Assembly (NCBI GenBank): GCA_013397795.1 | Contig: VZTJ01002655.1 | Location: forward strand, 123,400-187,399 | Reading direction: 5' to 3' | Source of the DNA: Orthonyx spaldingii | Lineage: Eukaryota; Chordata; Aves; Passeriformes; Orthonychidae | Length of the DNA: 64,000 bases | Part shown: positions 1 through 13,800 of the stretch, in pieces | How the letters are laid out: each line of letters begins with the position of its first letter | How positions within the stretch are numbered: position 1 is the first letter of the stretch | The notes under the pieces: model-generated | Databases searched by the model: none | Seen by the model: only the letters and a program-made list of their open reading frames with translations | What the model was told of the DNA's origin: nothing | Position numbers and translations under genes: made by a program

Positions 1-392
1 TTTTTTTTGGCAAAGAAGTGAGTCAACTTTTCCACTATTTTATAAATCTAACACAGCAAGAGTGGTGATACATTCTACTTCTCCCAGTACTTTTAAGACC
101 AAAACCAGTTCAAATTTATATGGTTTGCTTTTTAAAGAGCAAATCTTTTGGGGAGACTTTCAATTCTGTCACCTAAACCAGACCGTAATGAGATGGAGCA
201 ACTGAACTGTGCAAGTTTTTTCAGGCAAATGCAACAACAGAATGGCTATTTCAGAGCTGACCAGCAAGGCACTCCAAAAAGTGAGAAATACTGAAAATAA
301 CTAATAATCAGTGAAGACATGCTCTAAATGGCAGGGGGAATAAAAGAGAAGGAAACATCTCTTGCAGGTTAAACAGTGTAAAAAACCCCAGC

Positions 393-398
393 TTTATT
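393..398 (-). terminator. possible FYB2 poly(A) signal
   Basis: AATAAA on the minus strand, about 560 bases past the last confident FYB2 exon. It is the nearest canonical signal I noticed downstream, but nothing else proves use. Confidence 0.3.
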
Positions 399-954
399 TA
401 CATTCCCATCATCACAGCTGACCAACGTGGGCTGCCACGGATGCAGGAAGCACAAAAGAGACCTTCAGGGATGCTCCAGGGGAGAGGGGCTCTCAGGGCA
501 GTTAGTACTGTCTGTGTCAAAGAAAAAAAAAAGAATTTTTCCCAGCAAGGGTCACCTGGGCAGGAGGAGGCTCATTTGTATCAATTATGCAGGGGCATGC
601 AAGGAAAGGCTGCAGCAGGGAATCGAAGGGTGTGTTTTGGCAAGGCAAGGCTCACTGCGTGGCCCATGTTTGCAGCAGATGTGAATTAATATGGCATATC
701 TGAAGGCAAGTCAGCAATCTCCAATTTACACAAGTCATGACTGGACGGGGCTTTTTTTAGCTGCACTTGGACTGGAAACGTGTACAGCGGCACAGCAAAA
801 CTGGAAATGCTGATTTAATATTTAATATTTAATGCTGGCTGTTTACATTAACCTCCCCTGCCTTCAGAAGTTTTAAGTACATTTCTCCAGCTATCTCCAC
901 ACAGGAAAGAGGGGAAAATATGCATCATAATAATAAATAAAAATCGGAGTTTAC

Positions 955-988
955 CTGAAGTTCAAGTGCTCCACCAGAACGTACCCAT
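955..988 (-). CDS. FYB2: FYB2 exon 18, end of SH3 domain
   Basis: Thirty-four bases between an AG acceptor (989-990) and a GT donor (953-954). Read in the phase left by the previous exon it gives YGYVLVEHLNF, matching the last beta strands of the FYB SH3 (KYGYVLRSYL). It ends in phase 2, so at least one more coding exon follows at lower coordinates. An acceptor ending at 895 would give Arg then stop (TAG at 891-893); I could not confirm it. Confidence 0.85.
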
Positions 989-1799
989 CTGAGAAAAGAG
1001 TAAAAAAAGGAGGGATTTAGTAAAAACTCCACAGCAAACGCAGTCGGAGTGGCTGAGCACAGGGGACATGCTGTGCTTTGGGGGGCGATTTGCCCCCCAG
1101 AGATGGGTTTCAGTGTCCCTGCAGACTCACATCTGCCCTGGGCGTTGCGGCAGATGACGGCGCGGCCCCGCATGGCGTCGATCACCTCCAGCTGTTCCCC
1201 AGCCGTGAGCGGGAGGTCGACGCGCCTCTGGCTGGGCACCGAGCGCTCGGCAGTGGCCCTGGCGAGGACACGGATCTCCTTGTCGTACTGGGGAAGGGAA
1301 GGAACCAGAGTTATTCTGTATCTGTGTGCAGTCTCTGTAAGGGCGGTGGGGAGGGACGAAGGGAGAGAAGAGTTTTCAGGATGGGTCGTGGGGCTCTGGG
1401 GAGAAGGAGGGAGGAAAACCCCTGCAACACCCCTGATGAAGGTCCCAAATTGAAGGACAAGGCAACAGGTGAGTGGGACAACTTTCCCAGTGTAGCTGAG
1501 GACCAAGAAGGCTCCACCAGGTGTCTTTTAAGCAAACCACGGAGCTGCTTTTCTCCTCTGGAAATCCCAGATTAGGGGAGAAGGCAACAGGTGAGTGGGA
1601 CAACTTTCCCAGCATGGCTGAGGACCAACAACATTGCACCACGTGTCTTGTAAACAAGTCAAGCTGCTTTGCTCCCCTGACACAGCTAGAAAGACACGCA
1701 CCATAAATGTCTCTCTAAAGAGCTTCTCTTCTTTTTCCATCTTCTTGCTTTTTTCTTCACCGCTCTTCTTGAATGTGAAGATGTTTCTGCAGGAAGAGA

Positions 1800-1850
<51 letters not shown>

Positions 1851-4800
1851 TTCTGAGCTCCATTTAAGTAACCCCTGCCAATATTTGGAACTGCAAGCCA
1901 GAGCCTAATTCCAGCCTTGTCTGCAAAGAACCCTTGGAATAGCAAAGCACACTGTTCACATCCCTATTTCTTAGAAAAGTGTGAATACACAATCTCAAAT
2001 CAACATGAGCCATTCTGTATCTCCATTTGAGAGAAAATTTTGGTTTTGGTCTGTAAGCAGTGTGGGAACAAATAAACTCTCTGTTGAGTGTTTCAAATCA
2101 GCCCTGTTTTTATGGAAGTCAACAATTCACTTCTCCCCCAGCAGTTTGTCTCCTTCTGGTTTTATTTATATTCAGAAATAAAGGGTCCCCAGATAACTCT
2201 CATCCTGAGTCACTTATGGAAGTGGGGCTTGACACAGCTCTCCAGATTTTCATTGGGTTTTTTAGCACATGGAGGAGAAAGTCCCCCAAGCAGACATTTA
2301 TATGGCACTGTAAAGTGGAAAACAAGTTCTTATAACCCACTTAAAGGGAGTGGGGCATTCCCTGCATATGGGGATGCCACTCTTTCTGGCACATGAAATT
2401 ACACCTGTAGCATTCATTTTAAAACTAAGACAGGAAACAAACAGCAAATGAAAAAAAATCCCACCCATTTGTAATAAATTGTTCATCCTTGGCTCATTTT
2501 GATCCACTTAAAATTAAAGAGGAAGGGAAACAAGAGCTGAAAATTAGGGACTTTTTAGTTGTGAAGAGATTCCTTCTTGGCAGTCTCAGTCTGCAGAATC
2601 TGTGATTTCCAAGGAAGGGATGGAATTGCATTGACTTCCTGATGGTCTGTAAAGTTATTCCTGTGACTTTGTACAGCACAGCTCGTGGTGTTTGAGCAGC
2701 CCCAAGCAGGAACTCTGTGGTCAGAATCTGAAAAATGGGTCTCTGATTTACACTCGAAATCTCAGGTATTGGGTTGTGAAAAAGGTCATTGCAATGCACA
2801 TCTTTGTGATCTAAAAGGGAAAGGAAATCTCCCACTTCCACATGAATTTTTGCAGTACTGGTACAAAAAAAAAACAAAAACAAAATACCAAAACCAAAAC
2901 AAAACAAACAAAAAAAAAACAAACCAAAAAAATATTGTTTTTATGCACAAATGTCACAGCAAGAGTCAATGCAATCAGCCCAAATAATCAATCCTTTAAA
3001 ACACGGCTCTCTTGCCAAAATCATAGAGTCTTAGAACCACAGAATGGTTTCACCCCCTGCCATGGGCAGGGACACCTTCCACTATCCCAGGGTGCTCCAA
3101 GCCCCATCCACCCTGGTCTTAGACACTTCCAGGGATCCAGGGGCAGCCACAGCTTCTCTGGGCACCCCGTGCCAGGGCCTCCCCACCCTCACAGGGAAGA
3201 ATTCCTTCCTAAAATCTCATCTATACCTACTAAAATAGCAAAAAGAAGCCAAATATACAGCAAGCAACAATCTTTTGTCTCAGGTCAGTGGAAAGTCATG
3301 ACAAGACTTCAGGATAAGACCTCTGGGTATCTCCCCCTTGTGCTCAGCTCAGATCCAAGAGTTTGTTTCACCCTTGAGGTATTTTCTGCAAAGATTCCCA
3401 AAATGTGGCTTCAAAGGGAAAGGACCCGGGACTAGCAGCCAATATAAAATGTCTGTGCAATCAGGGACAGCCACTCCTGAAAGCACTCAGAGACACGTAC
3501 AAAGTCAGACAAAACAGGAACACAGTGGAAGTCCAGACCTTTCCACATCATCAATGCTTTTCCTTTTGTCCTTGTACTCCTTCACCACCCGAAGTTTTGG
3601 CATCCAGACTTTGTACTTCTCATCCTTCCCTCTGAGAGGAACAGACACACAGGAATTCAGATTTTTCCCAGCAGATCGTGTCCCCTTCCCAAACCCATGT
3701 ACGTCCAGAGCTGTGATTTTTGTCCGTCTCCCCCACACCCTGCACTGAAATGCAAACACTTGCTGTGATTTACACCAGCACGCGCAGCCACCGCAATCAT
3801 CTGGCAGCAAGACACCAGGACATGCTGTTCCTATTAAAAGCAATTTTTCTGACAAGGAGCCTGCCAGGACGGGGCTGATAATCGGGTCTGGGAGACGGAG
3901 TTTTCCTTCCTTAGGAAAAAGCTCTGATTTTTCATGTGTTTCAGGGAGCAGCTCTCTCCTTTTCACGTCTCTGGCACTGACTGGATAACAGTGAGGAAAC
4001 ATCCTGCCAAATGAAACACACATGGGGAGGGCACCTGGACTGTCTCCAAAGGACTGCATCCCAACCAGCTCATGACCCTCAGCAGGTTGCAGTATAAAGG
4101 CACAGGTTTGTGCCAAGAGGAAAATCTCCTTGGGCTGAGGACAACCCCAAGACAGGGCACTCTCCTCACCTGGTCTCTCTCTGCCCCACCTCGACATCAT
4201 CATACACATTGTCCTCCTGGGAGACAGCTGCTGTCAATCAAAATGCAGGAAAGAAAATCATTAGGAGATGTCACTTTGAGCCTGGTACTGCAAATGAGGG
4301 ATTGCAGAGGGAAATCTGGGCTGCTGCTTGTCCCTCAAACCAAAGGGGCCAAGGAGATGCACAAGGAGCCTCGGGGCTCCCAACACCCAGCAAAGCTCCA
4401 GCACAAGGAATGGTGCTTGGGTTGGTTAGTTGGGTGTATGGGCAGTTCTCTGCATGGGTTTGGCCATCCAGCTCCACAGATGGAGCAGGAGCAGCAGCAA
4501 AGCCCTAGTTTTGCACTGCAGCCAGCCCAGGCAGGGCCCCCATCCCGAGGATTTGGCATGTTCACTCCAGCACTTCCTCAAGGCTGAGGTTGTATCCACT
4601 CCATTTATGTAAAGGATGAACTTGACCCTCCAGCAGGCAGGAATAAAGGGTTTCACAGAGAGCTGCTGGAGTGCCATGGGCCCACACACCACTGCCAGCC
4701 TGGGAGCAGTGGTTCAGCACGGACTGCTTCACACGTTACCTTCCTGAATATATCCAGATCTGCAGGAGGAATGCTCCTCTTCAAAGGAAAACACCCAAAA

Positions 4801-7800
4801 ATGAGCAAAAACCCCACCCTTGAGTGAAGCACAAATCTCTGTCAAGTCTTCAAAGCTCCTGCTGCCACATTACACGATTTTCAGGAAGGCACAGTGCACC
4901 AAGCTGATGGTACAACACATCTGCCTCTTCAAACACACACAAACCCCCAGGAGTCAGGTACAGGTATGTGCTTACCTAAATTTGGTACTGAGATGGAAAC
5001 CAATCTGTGGATAGAAAAAAGCCTTTTAGAGACAAATCAGCACATCAGCATTGCCCAAAAAGCCACGAGCCCCAACAGGCTGCCAGTGATGGAGACAGAT
5101 CGAGGTGCATGAGCTCCATGGTACAAACAGCATTTCCCAAAATAAGCATCTCCACCCTGACAACAACAACAGCCATGTGCTCATCAAGGAGAAAAATCTA
5201 CATTGCATCCAAAGATCAGCCCAAACTCTGCTGCCCTTCCCAACAGCAAGAGGGTTGCTGGACAGTTGGCATTTCTAGTCAGTAGTAATTGCCTCCTGTA
5301 AGTCTGCCAATGTCAGGGGTTGTCCAGGAATTTTAATGGGGACAATACCTGTATATAGCTAAGATTATTTCAGGAGCTTTAAGGGTTCTTTGAGACAGGA
5401 GAAAGGCACAAAAACTGGTGGGTTCTTCCCTATGATGATATTTCTATTTGAAGGAGCCACTGACACAGGAGAGCATCTCATGTGAAAAGGTTTGTAAGGA
5501 AAATAAACCATCCTAACATAAAAGAGGAAAAGTTTAACCTGGAATTTGGAAAGAAATAAAAAAGGCAGCGTTTTCCTGGAGTTCAGGCACTCTGCACAGG
5601 GTGAGGCACTCGCTGGCAGCAGTGGAGGGTGGGTTCTGCAGGTTCTGCACTTGAGGAAAAGCCAATTTCTGTGGAAACTTATCCAGGGTTTGAACATTAG
5701 AGGACCCAAAAAGGCACTGTATGAAGTTTTACACTATTCTCTACCCTGTTGGACTGAAGACTCACTGTTAAACTTCCTCAGCAGGTGCTGTTGCCAGGTT
5801 GACTCTAAATGGGACTTGGAATATATAAAAACCTCAACCCTCAAGTGCCACATCAGCAAGGCCGTCCCTGATCCTGGCTCACAGGTCAAGGCAGCAGAAA
5901 TCACCTTTCTACATTCCCCTTGTGCACCTTGTGTCATGCTGAGGTATCAGAAAGGTACCCAAGGCAGCAGAAAATCTGTGAAAACCTGGAAACTGCTGTA
6001 GGACCAGCTCCTGCAGATGCCTGATGCGAGATTCTGCAGAAGTTGCATAGATGGACCACTGGCCACATCTGCCTTAGCAGCTCCTAGTGAGTGGAGAAAC
6101 ACTTTTGGGCTAAGTTTCCCAAAAAACCCCTGGATTCCTTACTCCTAGACCGCCTGCTCTCAAATAATTGCCTGAAAGAATGCTCAGGTTTGAAGGGGGA
6201 AGAGGTGATACCATCAACATTTTCTTACCTTAGGTTGTCCTTGAGCCTGAAATTGTTCAGCTTCAACTTTTCTATCTTAAACAGGTTTCCAAATCGCTTT
6301 TGTTTTTCTGCTCTGTCCAAAAGAGAAATAGGCTTTAAATTAAAAGAGACACGAGGTGCAGAAGCAACCCCAGAGATCCTGAGGCAGGGAAAGAAGGGTC
6401 AGCAGACCCTGGATCTCAGTTCAGCAGAAGAATTTCAGTGTTAACAGCTTTGTATGGATGACAGACTCGCTGGGATAAGCACTAGCACAGCAAAAGGTGC
6501 TTAATTATTAAGTCCAAGCTCAAATCTTTGCTTAGCTTTAAACTGTTCTGTGTTAATTGAAGTTGTTCTCCTCTGACCTAACAACTAGAGGGTGATCCAG
6601 GTTTCTTTGGAGTGAAAATTCCTGAGGAAAGGGCAGCACTATCCAGAAGCATTGCAGTGGCCATCGAAGGAGACATCAGGGGCACCTTCTGAGCCACCCT
6701 CCACCACAAATTCCTGTTGTGTGTGTCCTTGAGGAGGACGGTCCATGGCACACACTTCTCTCTGAAGTTCACAAAGGGTTGCAAATCTACACAGCAATTT
6801 TCCTGTAAAGAATCTGCAGGCAACCAATTTCCTCCCCTGGGGGTCGTTACCCCTGCACAAGGAGTGTTAAAAACCCTTTAAGTGCATCAGCACACTTAAT
6901 CCTGCACGTGGGATCAACAGAGACATCACAGAAGGGCTGGTTTGGGGATTAAGACCCTGACCTCTGAAACCTGTGAATTTGGTCCCAAATGGTCTTGGAA
7001 TTCCTCTGCAGCCCCAGCAAGATGCACTGCTCCTCCGTGAATCAGCAAGGGAGTTTAATTCCTGCTGCTGCTCTGCACCCACATGCAGAGGGGCAAAGAA
7101 GAGGCACGGATGTGCTTCCCAGGGGATGGGGATGTGCATGATCCATCTGGGAACACCCTTCCCTCTGCCTGGAGAAGCTGGTGCACCCCCACCACACAAT
7201 CCCACGGACAGTTTGCAGAGAAATGACACTTCCTTCTTTTAATAACCATCCTGTCACCTCCAGGCTTTCAGCTTTCCCCTTTTTCCTCCCTCTCTGACAC
7301 AGGCTCTACCCCCACATGGAAGCTGGACTGGGATCCAGATGTAGGCCAGTGCAAGACTCCCATCCGTGGGGGAAAAGCAGATGTACAGCAACACCTTGTT
7401 ATTCCTCCCACGCTGCTGCTCAGGAGGGAGCCACCAGATGCACTCCAAGCAATTGTGTGCCACATCCGCCTTTCCCAAAGGCTGTCTCTATTCCTCACAA
7501 AGGCAATTTTTTACTGCATGAGGGTAGGGAACCACACAAAACACAACTAAAACTTCACGTTTCACCTCTTAATCCATTTGGGAAGCTCAGGCAACGCATA
7601 AACCCGAGGCTGCAAAACTCATTGGTTTTATAACACAGCCCGTGGAAGCAAAGATCTTGAGAGGCTACATAAAAAAAGAGCAGGTCGCAAGTTAGTTACA
7701 GCACATCAGGTTCTTTTCCAGCCTTCTGTGATCTCAAATGTGAGCATTTTGTGCTGTTTTATGGGGACAATTTGTCCCTTGAGCATCACCTCTTTTGGCA

Positions 7801-10800
7801 CACACGAAAAAGGTGCCACTTCTCAGCTACAGCTGAGCAACACTTTTGATAAGGGAAGGCAAGTGAGACTGTCCTGTGTGTTTGATGCAGGAAGGGGTCT
7901 GGAAGGGCAATACTTTTACAGGATGGAGGGTGTTACAGGAAAAAAAATCCCCCTCATTGCTTTGGGATTTAATTTCGGCAACTACTTTTTGCTCCCTAAG
8001 TGTCAGCCAAAGGGGAAAGAGGGGGGAAGAAGGGAAGAAACCCACATACACAACAACTTTTTTGCACTTGGGTCAGGAAGAAAAAAGGCTCCCAACCATT
8101 ACCTGGCATGTGAAATCAAGGCTGTATGGTCAGTATTTTAAAAGACAGGCTAAGAAATTGCAACTCACTCTGGCTTTGCTGGATTATCACCCCCAATCTC
8201 AACATCTTCGTATGTTTCCTCGTAGCTGTTTCCTGAAACTTCAAACCAAGGCATGCCGTTAAGACAAGTCCCATTCAGTAGCAGTAAGGTGAGGTTTGCT
8301 GGACAAATTGCACCCAGACCTTTTACAATTTTACTCTTACAGAGGCTTCAAGGCTGCTCAAATGAATTCCATGCTAGACATGTATATTACTCCCCTCTGG
8401 TTTTGATGGGAATTCAGAGCAACCCGGCCAGGAGGAGACACTATAAATGCTGAAAGTGAAATGAAACCATTCCCAGCATCTCCCAGAGACCAGCCCGAAT
8501 TAAAAGCAGCTCCTCTTTGAGCTTCCCCACTTACTGCTGTCTGAAGTGAGGGAACTTGAGGCATCTGACCTGTGGCTGCTGGAAGACACAAGTGTGACAT
8601 GGGGATTTTAAATGGCATTTCAAACACATGGGCACTGCAAGAGCCCAGGTCCACACTCACAGTCTGTCCTGCAGCTCCTCAACGTCATCATAAATATCCT
8701 CTGATGCCTGCAGAGACTGCCAAGGGTTTTGGTCCAAGGCTGTTCCTTCCACGCCTGGCTTTGGAGCACCAGCACCCACACTGTGCCCTGGAAATGAGAA
8801 AGGGCCTTTGCTTTGGGAGCTTTTCTGAGGGATTTCTCCCAGGGCAAGGACAACTGTTGAGGGTAACACAACATTAAGAGCCTACAGATAAATTTACTAT
8901 TCCAAAAATCCAGGAAATTCGCTGCTCTGACTCACTTCAAGAATCAAAAATGAACAATTTTGAAAGTTTTTAGCTTTAAGACTTTTTAAAGTCATAAAAA
9001 TATTTTATGTTTAAAAAACTTGAAATGTCTGTTGATATTGTCTGTTGATATTCTCAATCATGGCAGCTCTGACCCAAATCCTCCTCACCTAAAAATGTCC
9101 AAGAGATTATTCTTGGATCTCCAGAAAGAGGACTGGAGGGAATGCTTGGCATGGTTGGTGGAAATGTTAAGATCCAAGTAATGGACCTGTCCATTGGAAT
9201 ACACCTGTAAATCAACATCTTGGAAAGGACCCAAGGAGGACGAGCATGCCAGAGATGGATTTCACTGAGGGCTGGAATCAAGCCTGGGAGTTACACCTCA
9301 TGAGGTTAAAAAAAGATTGCTACTGGAGAACTCTTAAATGGCAACGTTAAAACCTTAAAACTGATTTAAGAGAGTTGGAGCGATGCAGAAATAGAGCCAC
9401 ACAAATAAAAGCAGATAGTGTTTGTAAATGAACATGGGAAGTGTCCAAGGCCAGGCTGGACGGGGCTTGGAGCAGCCTGGGATAGTGGAAGGTGTCCCTG
9501 CCCATGCAAGGGGTGACACGGGATCATCTTTTAGGTCCCTCTAACCCAAACCATTCTGATCCATGCAGCAGATCTTGCTGGACACATGCACCACCTCAAC
9601 ATGGCCCGGCTTAAGGCCAAAATTTCTGCAAAACATTCAAACCCCACAAAGAAGAAAATCAGGCAGGGGTGAGACCCAACAATTCTCCAAATCAGCCTCT
9701 CTGTTGAAGCAACAGCAGGAGGCTCACCAGGAGTACTTTGAAAAAACAAATCCCAACAGAAATTACCTCCAGCTGTTCAAAGGTCAAGGAAACCAGCAGG
9801 ATTTTTTACAGAAACAGACACCAACCAAACCAGAAAATTATTATGAGGTGATTTTAAATAATAAAAAAAATAACACCTGAGAACCACACCAATAAAAATA
9901 ACCACAGTCACAGTCAATTTACACTTTCTCCTTCATGCTCCTGGTCTGTCCACAGAGCCCAACAGAGCTACTTTTCTCTCTTTCATCTTTGAAATGCTGC
10001 CATATCACACCAGTGGCTTGCAGGGCCTTTGCAGAATAGGGCCCATGAACATTTGTAGCTGAAGTTGCAAAATTGTGCTTAGAGAGGAGACGTGATTTGG
10101 TTTAATTATCAGCAGCTCTGGTCACTGCCTCAGAGTATCCTGACAGGAGGAGCCCAAAGTCAGCCTGGCACCGCGAGGAGACGGAGCAAGGAGCCGTCAT
10201 CCATCTCAGTGAGGGACAGAGGCAGGCTTCAGGCTCTCATCCTGCTCACGTGTGTTTCTACCCCAAACCTTAGCCAACGCCTTTCCTGAGACTCCATAAA
10301 TTACAAGGAGCAGAGGGGATGGATTTCAGCTCTCACGGATAAGGGCAATCTGCTAGGAAAACAAACACCTCGGCCGGAGTTACGCGGACGGTTAACCAAC
10401 TTAGGAAGCTATTTGCGCAGCCAAAATAAATGATTCCGACCAGAACACAAATGCTCATGCAACCTTTTGCCCTGGTTTAACTAAATTGGTTCAAGAGCTG
10501 CATCCAAATCGAACGTTGTTTCCCATATGGAAGAGACATTTGGGCAGCAGATGGGGCTGGGGACTGAGGAAACACTCAACAGCGCAACGAGATACTCACG
10601 GAGCTCTGCTCTGTCTTTTGCCAGCCCTGCTGGGGTTGGACACGTTGCAGTTGGGGGACTGGTCACATCCTGCTTCCCTTGCAGAACCTTCAGCCCACCT
10701 CTGCCATCTCCCTTGGCTTGGCTGGTGGGAGACATGTATTCATTCCCACCTGTCTGGGATCAAACGTTCGGTTTGCTCAATGCAATCCTTAGGAATAGCT

Positions 10801-13800
10801 TTCTAATATGTATTTCTATTATACATCTGTACATCCATAAGAATGTAAGTTCTCTGTGGACTTGAAACAGTTTCACACCCTTCTCCATCAGCCTTTTAGG
10901 ATGAAGCAGTTGAGTGATGAACAGGCAAAAGAGAAGGCAGAAAACTCCCTGGGATTAAGGGCTTAAGCTTCAATTGTTTCCCACAGAGAGGGGGGATAGA
11001 AAGAGAAGAGACATCCTATAATAATTATTAAAATTAATCTCAAGGATACAATACCTGGAAAATTTTGTTCAGTTCCAGTTTTGTTCTTTCGTGGCTTGGT
11101 TTTCCCTCGTTTTCATCCTCTATTGCAGCTCTCTCCGGACTGAAATGTTCAGAAATGAGAGAGATCTCAGCACAGAGACACTTCAGCAAAGTCACAGACA
11201 CATTGCCTTATGGCAGTGCCCAAAGAAGTAGCTCAGTCTCCCTCTGAATGAGGGAAATGCCCGAATGACCACACTAACATAAGGGCAAATCCAAATCTAA
11301 AGGCCAGTGGTCACTCAGGGATAACACAAATCGTTCTTGGAAGAGAGACAAACGAATATGATTGTTTCCTCATGGCAGGAATGGGCAAATAAGATCCATT
11401 TGTGGTGGCACCTGGATCACAGGATGTGCCTCTCACCACCCTGTATCGAGATTTAGGGAAGAAGAAACAGCAACAGGATGCAGGACTTGATGCCTTTTAT
11501 TCCAGCATCACAACATTTCCCACTAAAGTGATCCCATTTTGTCACATAACTCTTCAATCCCCACCAAAACCCCAGCCTTCAGACAGTGACCACAAATACA
11601 CACCACAAGGAGCTTGAAGTGTGACATTTGGAGGGTGAAACTCAGAAAGGACCTTGCCTTGCCCACACAGCCCTGGAAATGGAACCAGGAGCCTCAAAAC
11701 TCTCCCTGCTTAACTGAAAGAGTTCAGGTTTCAATAGGAATAGACAGTGTAATGTTTTACAATCTCCCCTCCAGATATGCTTTAGAATGAAAACAATCTT
11801 ACAAACCATGAGTGCTGGCATAAAAAAGCATCATCTACTCTGTCTTGGTCATGAAATATATGAAATTTCATTCTATTTACTGAGTGTTACAGTATTCAAT
11901 TCCTAACCTGAATCAGTTGTGGGGCTAGAAGAAGTTTGAGGGAGAGGAAAGGAAATTACCTGGATTTGGCAAAGGGAAAAATCTTCTGTTTCTAGAATAA
12001 AGAAGAGGAAAGCCTTCAGCCCTTGTGCTTTTCTCAGCAGTCAAGCTTTCACACAAGGCCTCAACTGTCAACCAGCATTTAAAGAAATATTTCTTTAGGA
12101 AGCCCAGAAGTATTTCATGTTTGGAATAGTCATCAGGCAAGGATATTTCATCTACTTTGCAGGACAGGGAATACACATATTGACAAACTATATGGGGATA
12201 ATAAAACAGTGCAAGGGTTGGGCCGGTGAAGCTACTGGTCAGCATGGAAGCTATTAAAGAAAGGAGAGCCTGCACAAGAGGAGGAAGTTTTTTTAATTTA
12301 AATAAAGATTTCCCAGTCTGCCATAAAATGAGATTCCATCCAGGCCAGAGAACCTCTCTGCAAATCACACACAGATAAGTATGTTTGGAAAACTGTGCTA
12401 TTTCCCAGGCAGTTTGATGGCTTTGCAAGCCAGGACTCGAAAGTGCAGTTTGACATTTCACAGAGTGGTTTCCCCTGTTTCAGCAGGGCCAGGACTGGCA
12501 CCCAGGCTGTGGCCATGTCCTGGCACGAGCTGATGTGAGCTCTCAGCCCAGCTCCCCTGAGCTCAGCCAGGCAGGGCTTCTCCAGGAACAGCTCCAGCAA
12601 TTCCTGCCCCGTGCCAGGCAGGATCCTGCCCTTCCTGCAGGATATCCCCACTGCCAAGGGGAACTGCCACCTCTGCAGCCAGGGGGAAGTGAAGAGAGTG
12701 ATCTGCAGCAGGGGATGACAGCCCCTACAGTTGTGCCCACCACACTCATCCTGCCTTAGGAGCCAGAACTCCAGGTGTGCTGCCAGCCACCAGCCTGGCT
12801 CAGTTTTGCTTTAACACCCTCACAGAGGGATTACCAGCACCAGCTCAGCCTTGGCAGCAACTTCCAGAACATTTCAGTGGATTTTTCCTCCAAAAATTCA
12901 CGTTCTCGATATTGGTGCTTAACTCCCACTTGGTCTATCACCAACATCCATCCAGCTGGTGTTATCACTTCCTTACATTTCTGCAGGGAAAGTCAAGGGA
13001 ACTGACTCTTCCCACTGGTATGTTTGGGAATCTCATCAGTCTTTGTGTCCCCCTCTGCGATTTCTTATTTATTTTTTGAGAGCCTTCACAGACAACACGC
13101 AGAGAAATTCTTGGCAGGTACGAAATACAGATATTAAAAGTTTTCAAGGGACTTACCTTGTGGTTTTGAGGCTCTGCCTTGGGTGCTAGGAAAGATATTT
13201 ATGAACAGATGTTAATTTTTAGTCCACATTAAAGTCACTGCACTTTCAGTTGCAAAACTCAGCTTCAGTTGGGAAGCCCAGCATCCAGGCACAAATTCAC
13301 CATGGACATTCACCATGTCCTAGAGGTCCTTCCCTGTGCTATTTGAGCATTGGTTTACATGCAGGGAGCTGCAGCACCAAGCCTGACTGGCCACACTTTT
13401 CAGGGATCTATCAAATCCCAGAGGGCTGTGGCAGTTCCCCCCAAAGGAGCTGCTTGGCTCCCTTCCCAATGGGAGAGAAAATCAGTGCACATGGCAGAAA
13501 TTACCTTCCCAAAAGAGGCAACACTGGAAAATGTAAAAGCAGAGCAGTGGCACATTTCAGAGAGAAAATTATACTGGGAAAAAATACTGATGAACCTGGA
13601 AGAGTCTTGTAATCTGTGCCCTTCTGTTCCCTAGAAGATGCTGAGATTCGCCTCACCACCTTCTTTTTATTCTCTTCTATGTGGGTAATATCTCATGATA
13701 TTTCCCACTGCAGTTTTATTATAAGCATCATTTCACCCCCAAAATTTTAACTTTCTGTTTGTCTGTGTCCAGAGTCCTCACACTGCACATAGGGACAGGA

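Noticed and set aside
3505..4209. 234-codon minus-strand frame as one large FYB2 exon
   Set aside because: It runs through two well-bordered small exons (3539-3631 and 4170-4230), whose own frames and phases fit the protein. The sequence between them has no family resemblance.
9054..9281. 75-codon minus-strand frame next to a CR1 fragment
   Set aside because: No splice sites and no domain; probably degraded repeat-flanking DNA.
11908..11924. 17-base microexon between FYB2 exons 6 and 7
   Set aside because: Good splice borders, but the required phase reads CCC CAC AAC TGA, a stop. Kept only as a note.
11925..12461. 178-codon minus-strand open frame in a FYB2 intron
   Set aside because: No splice borders in the needed phase, no known domain, and a length expected by chance in 64 kb.
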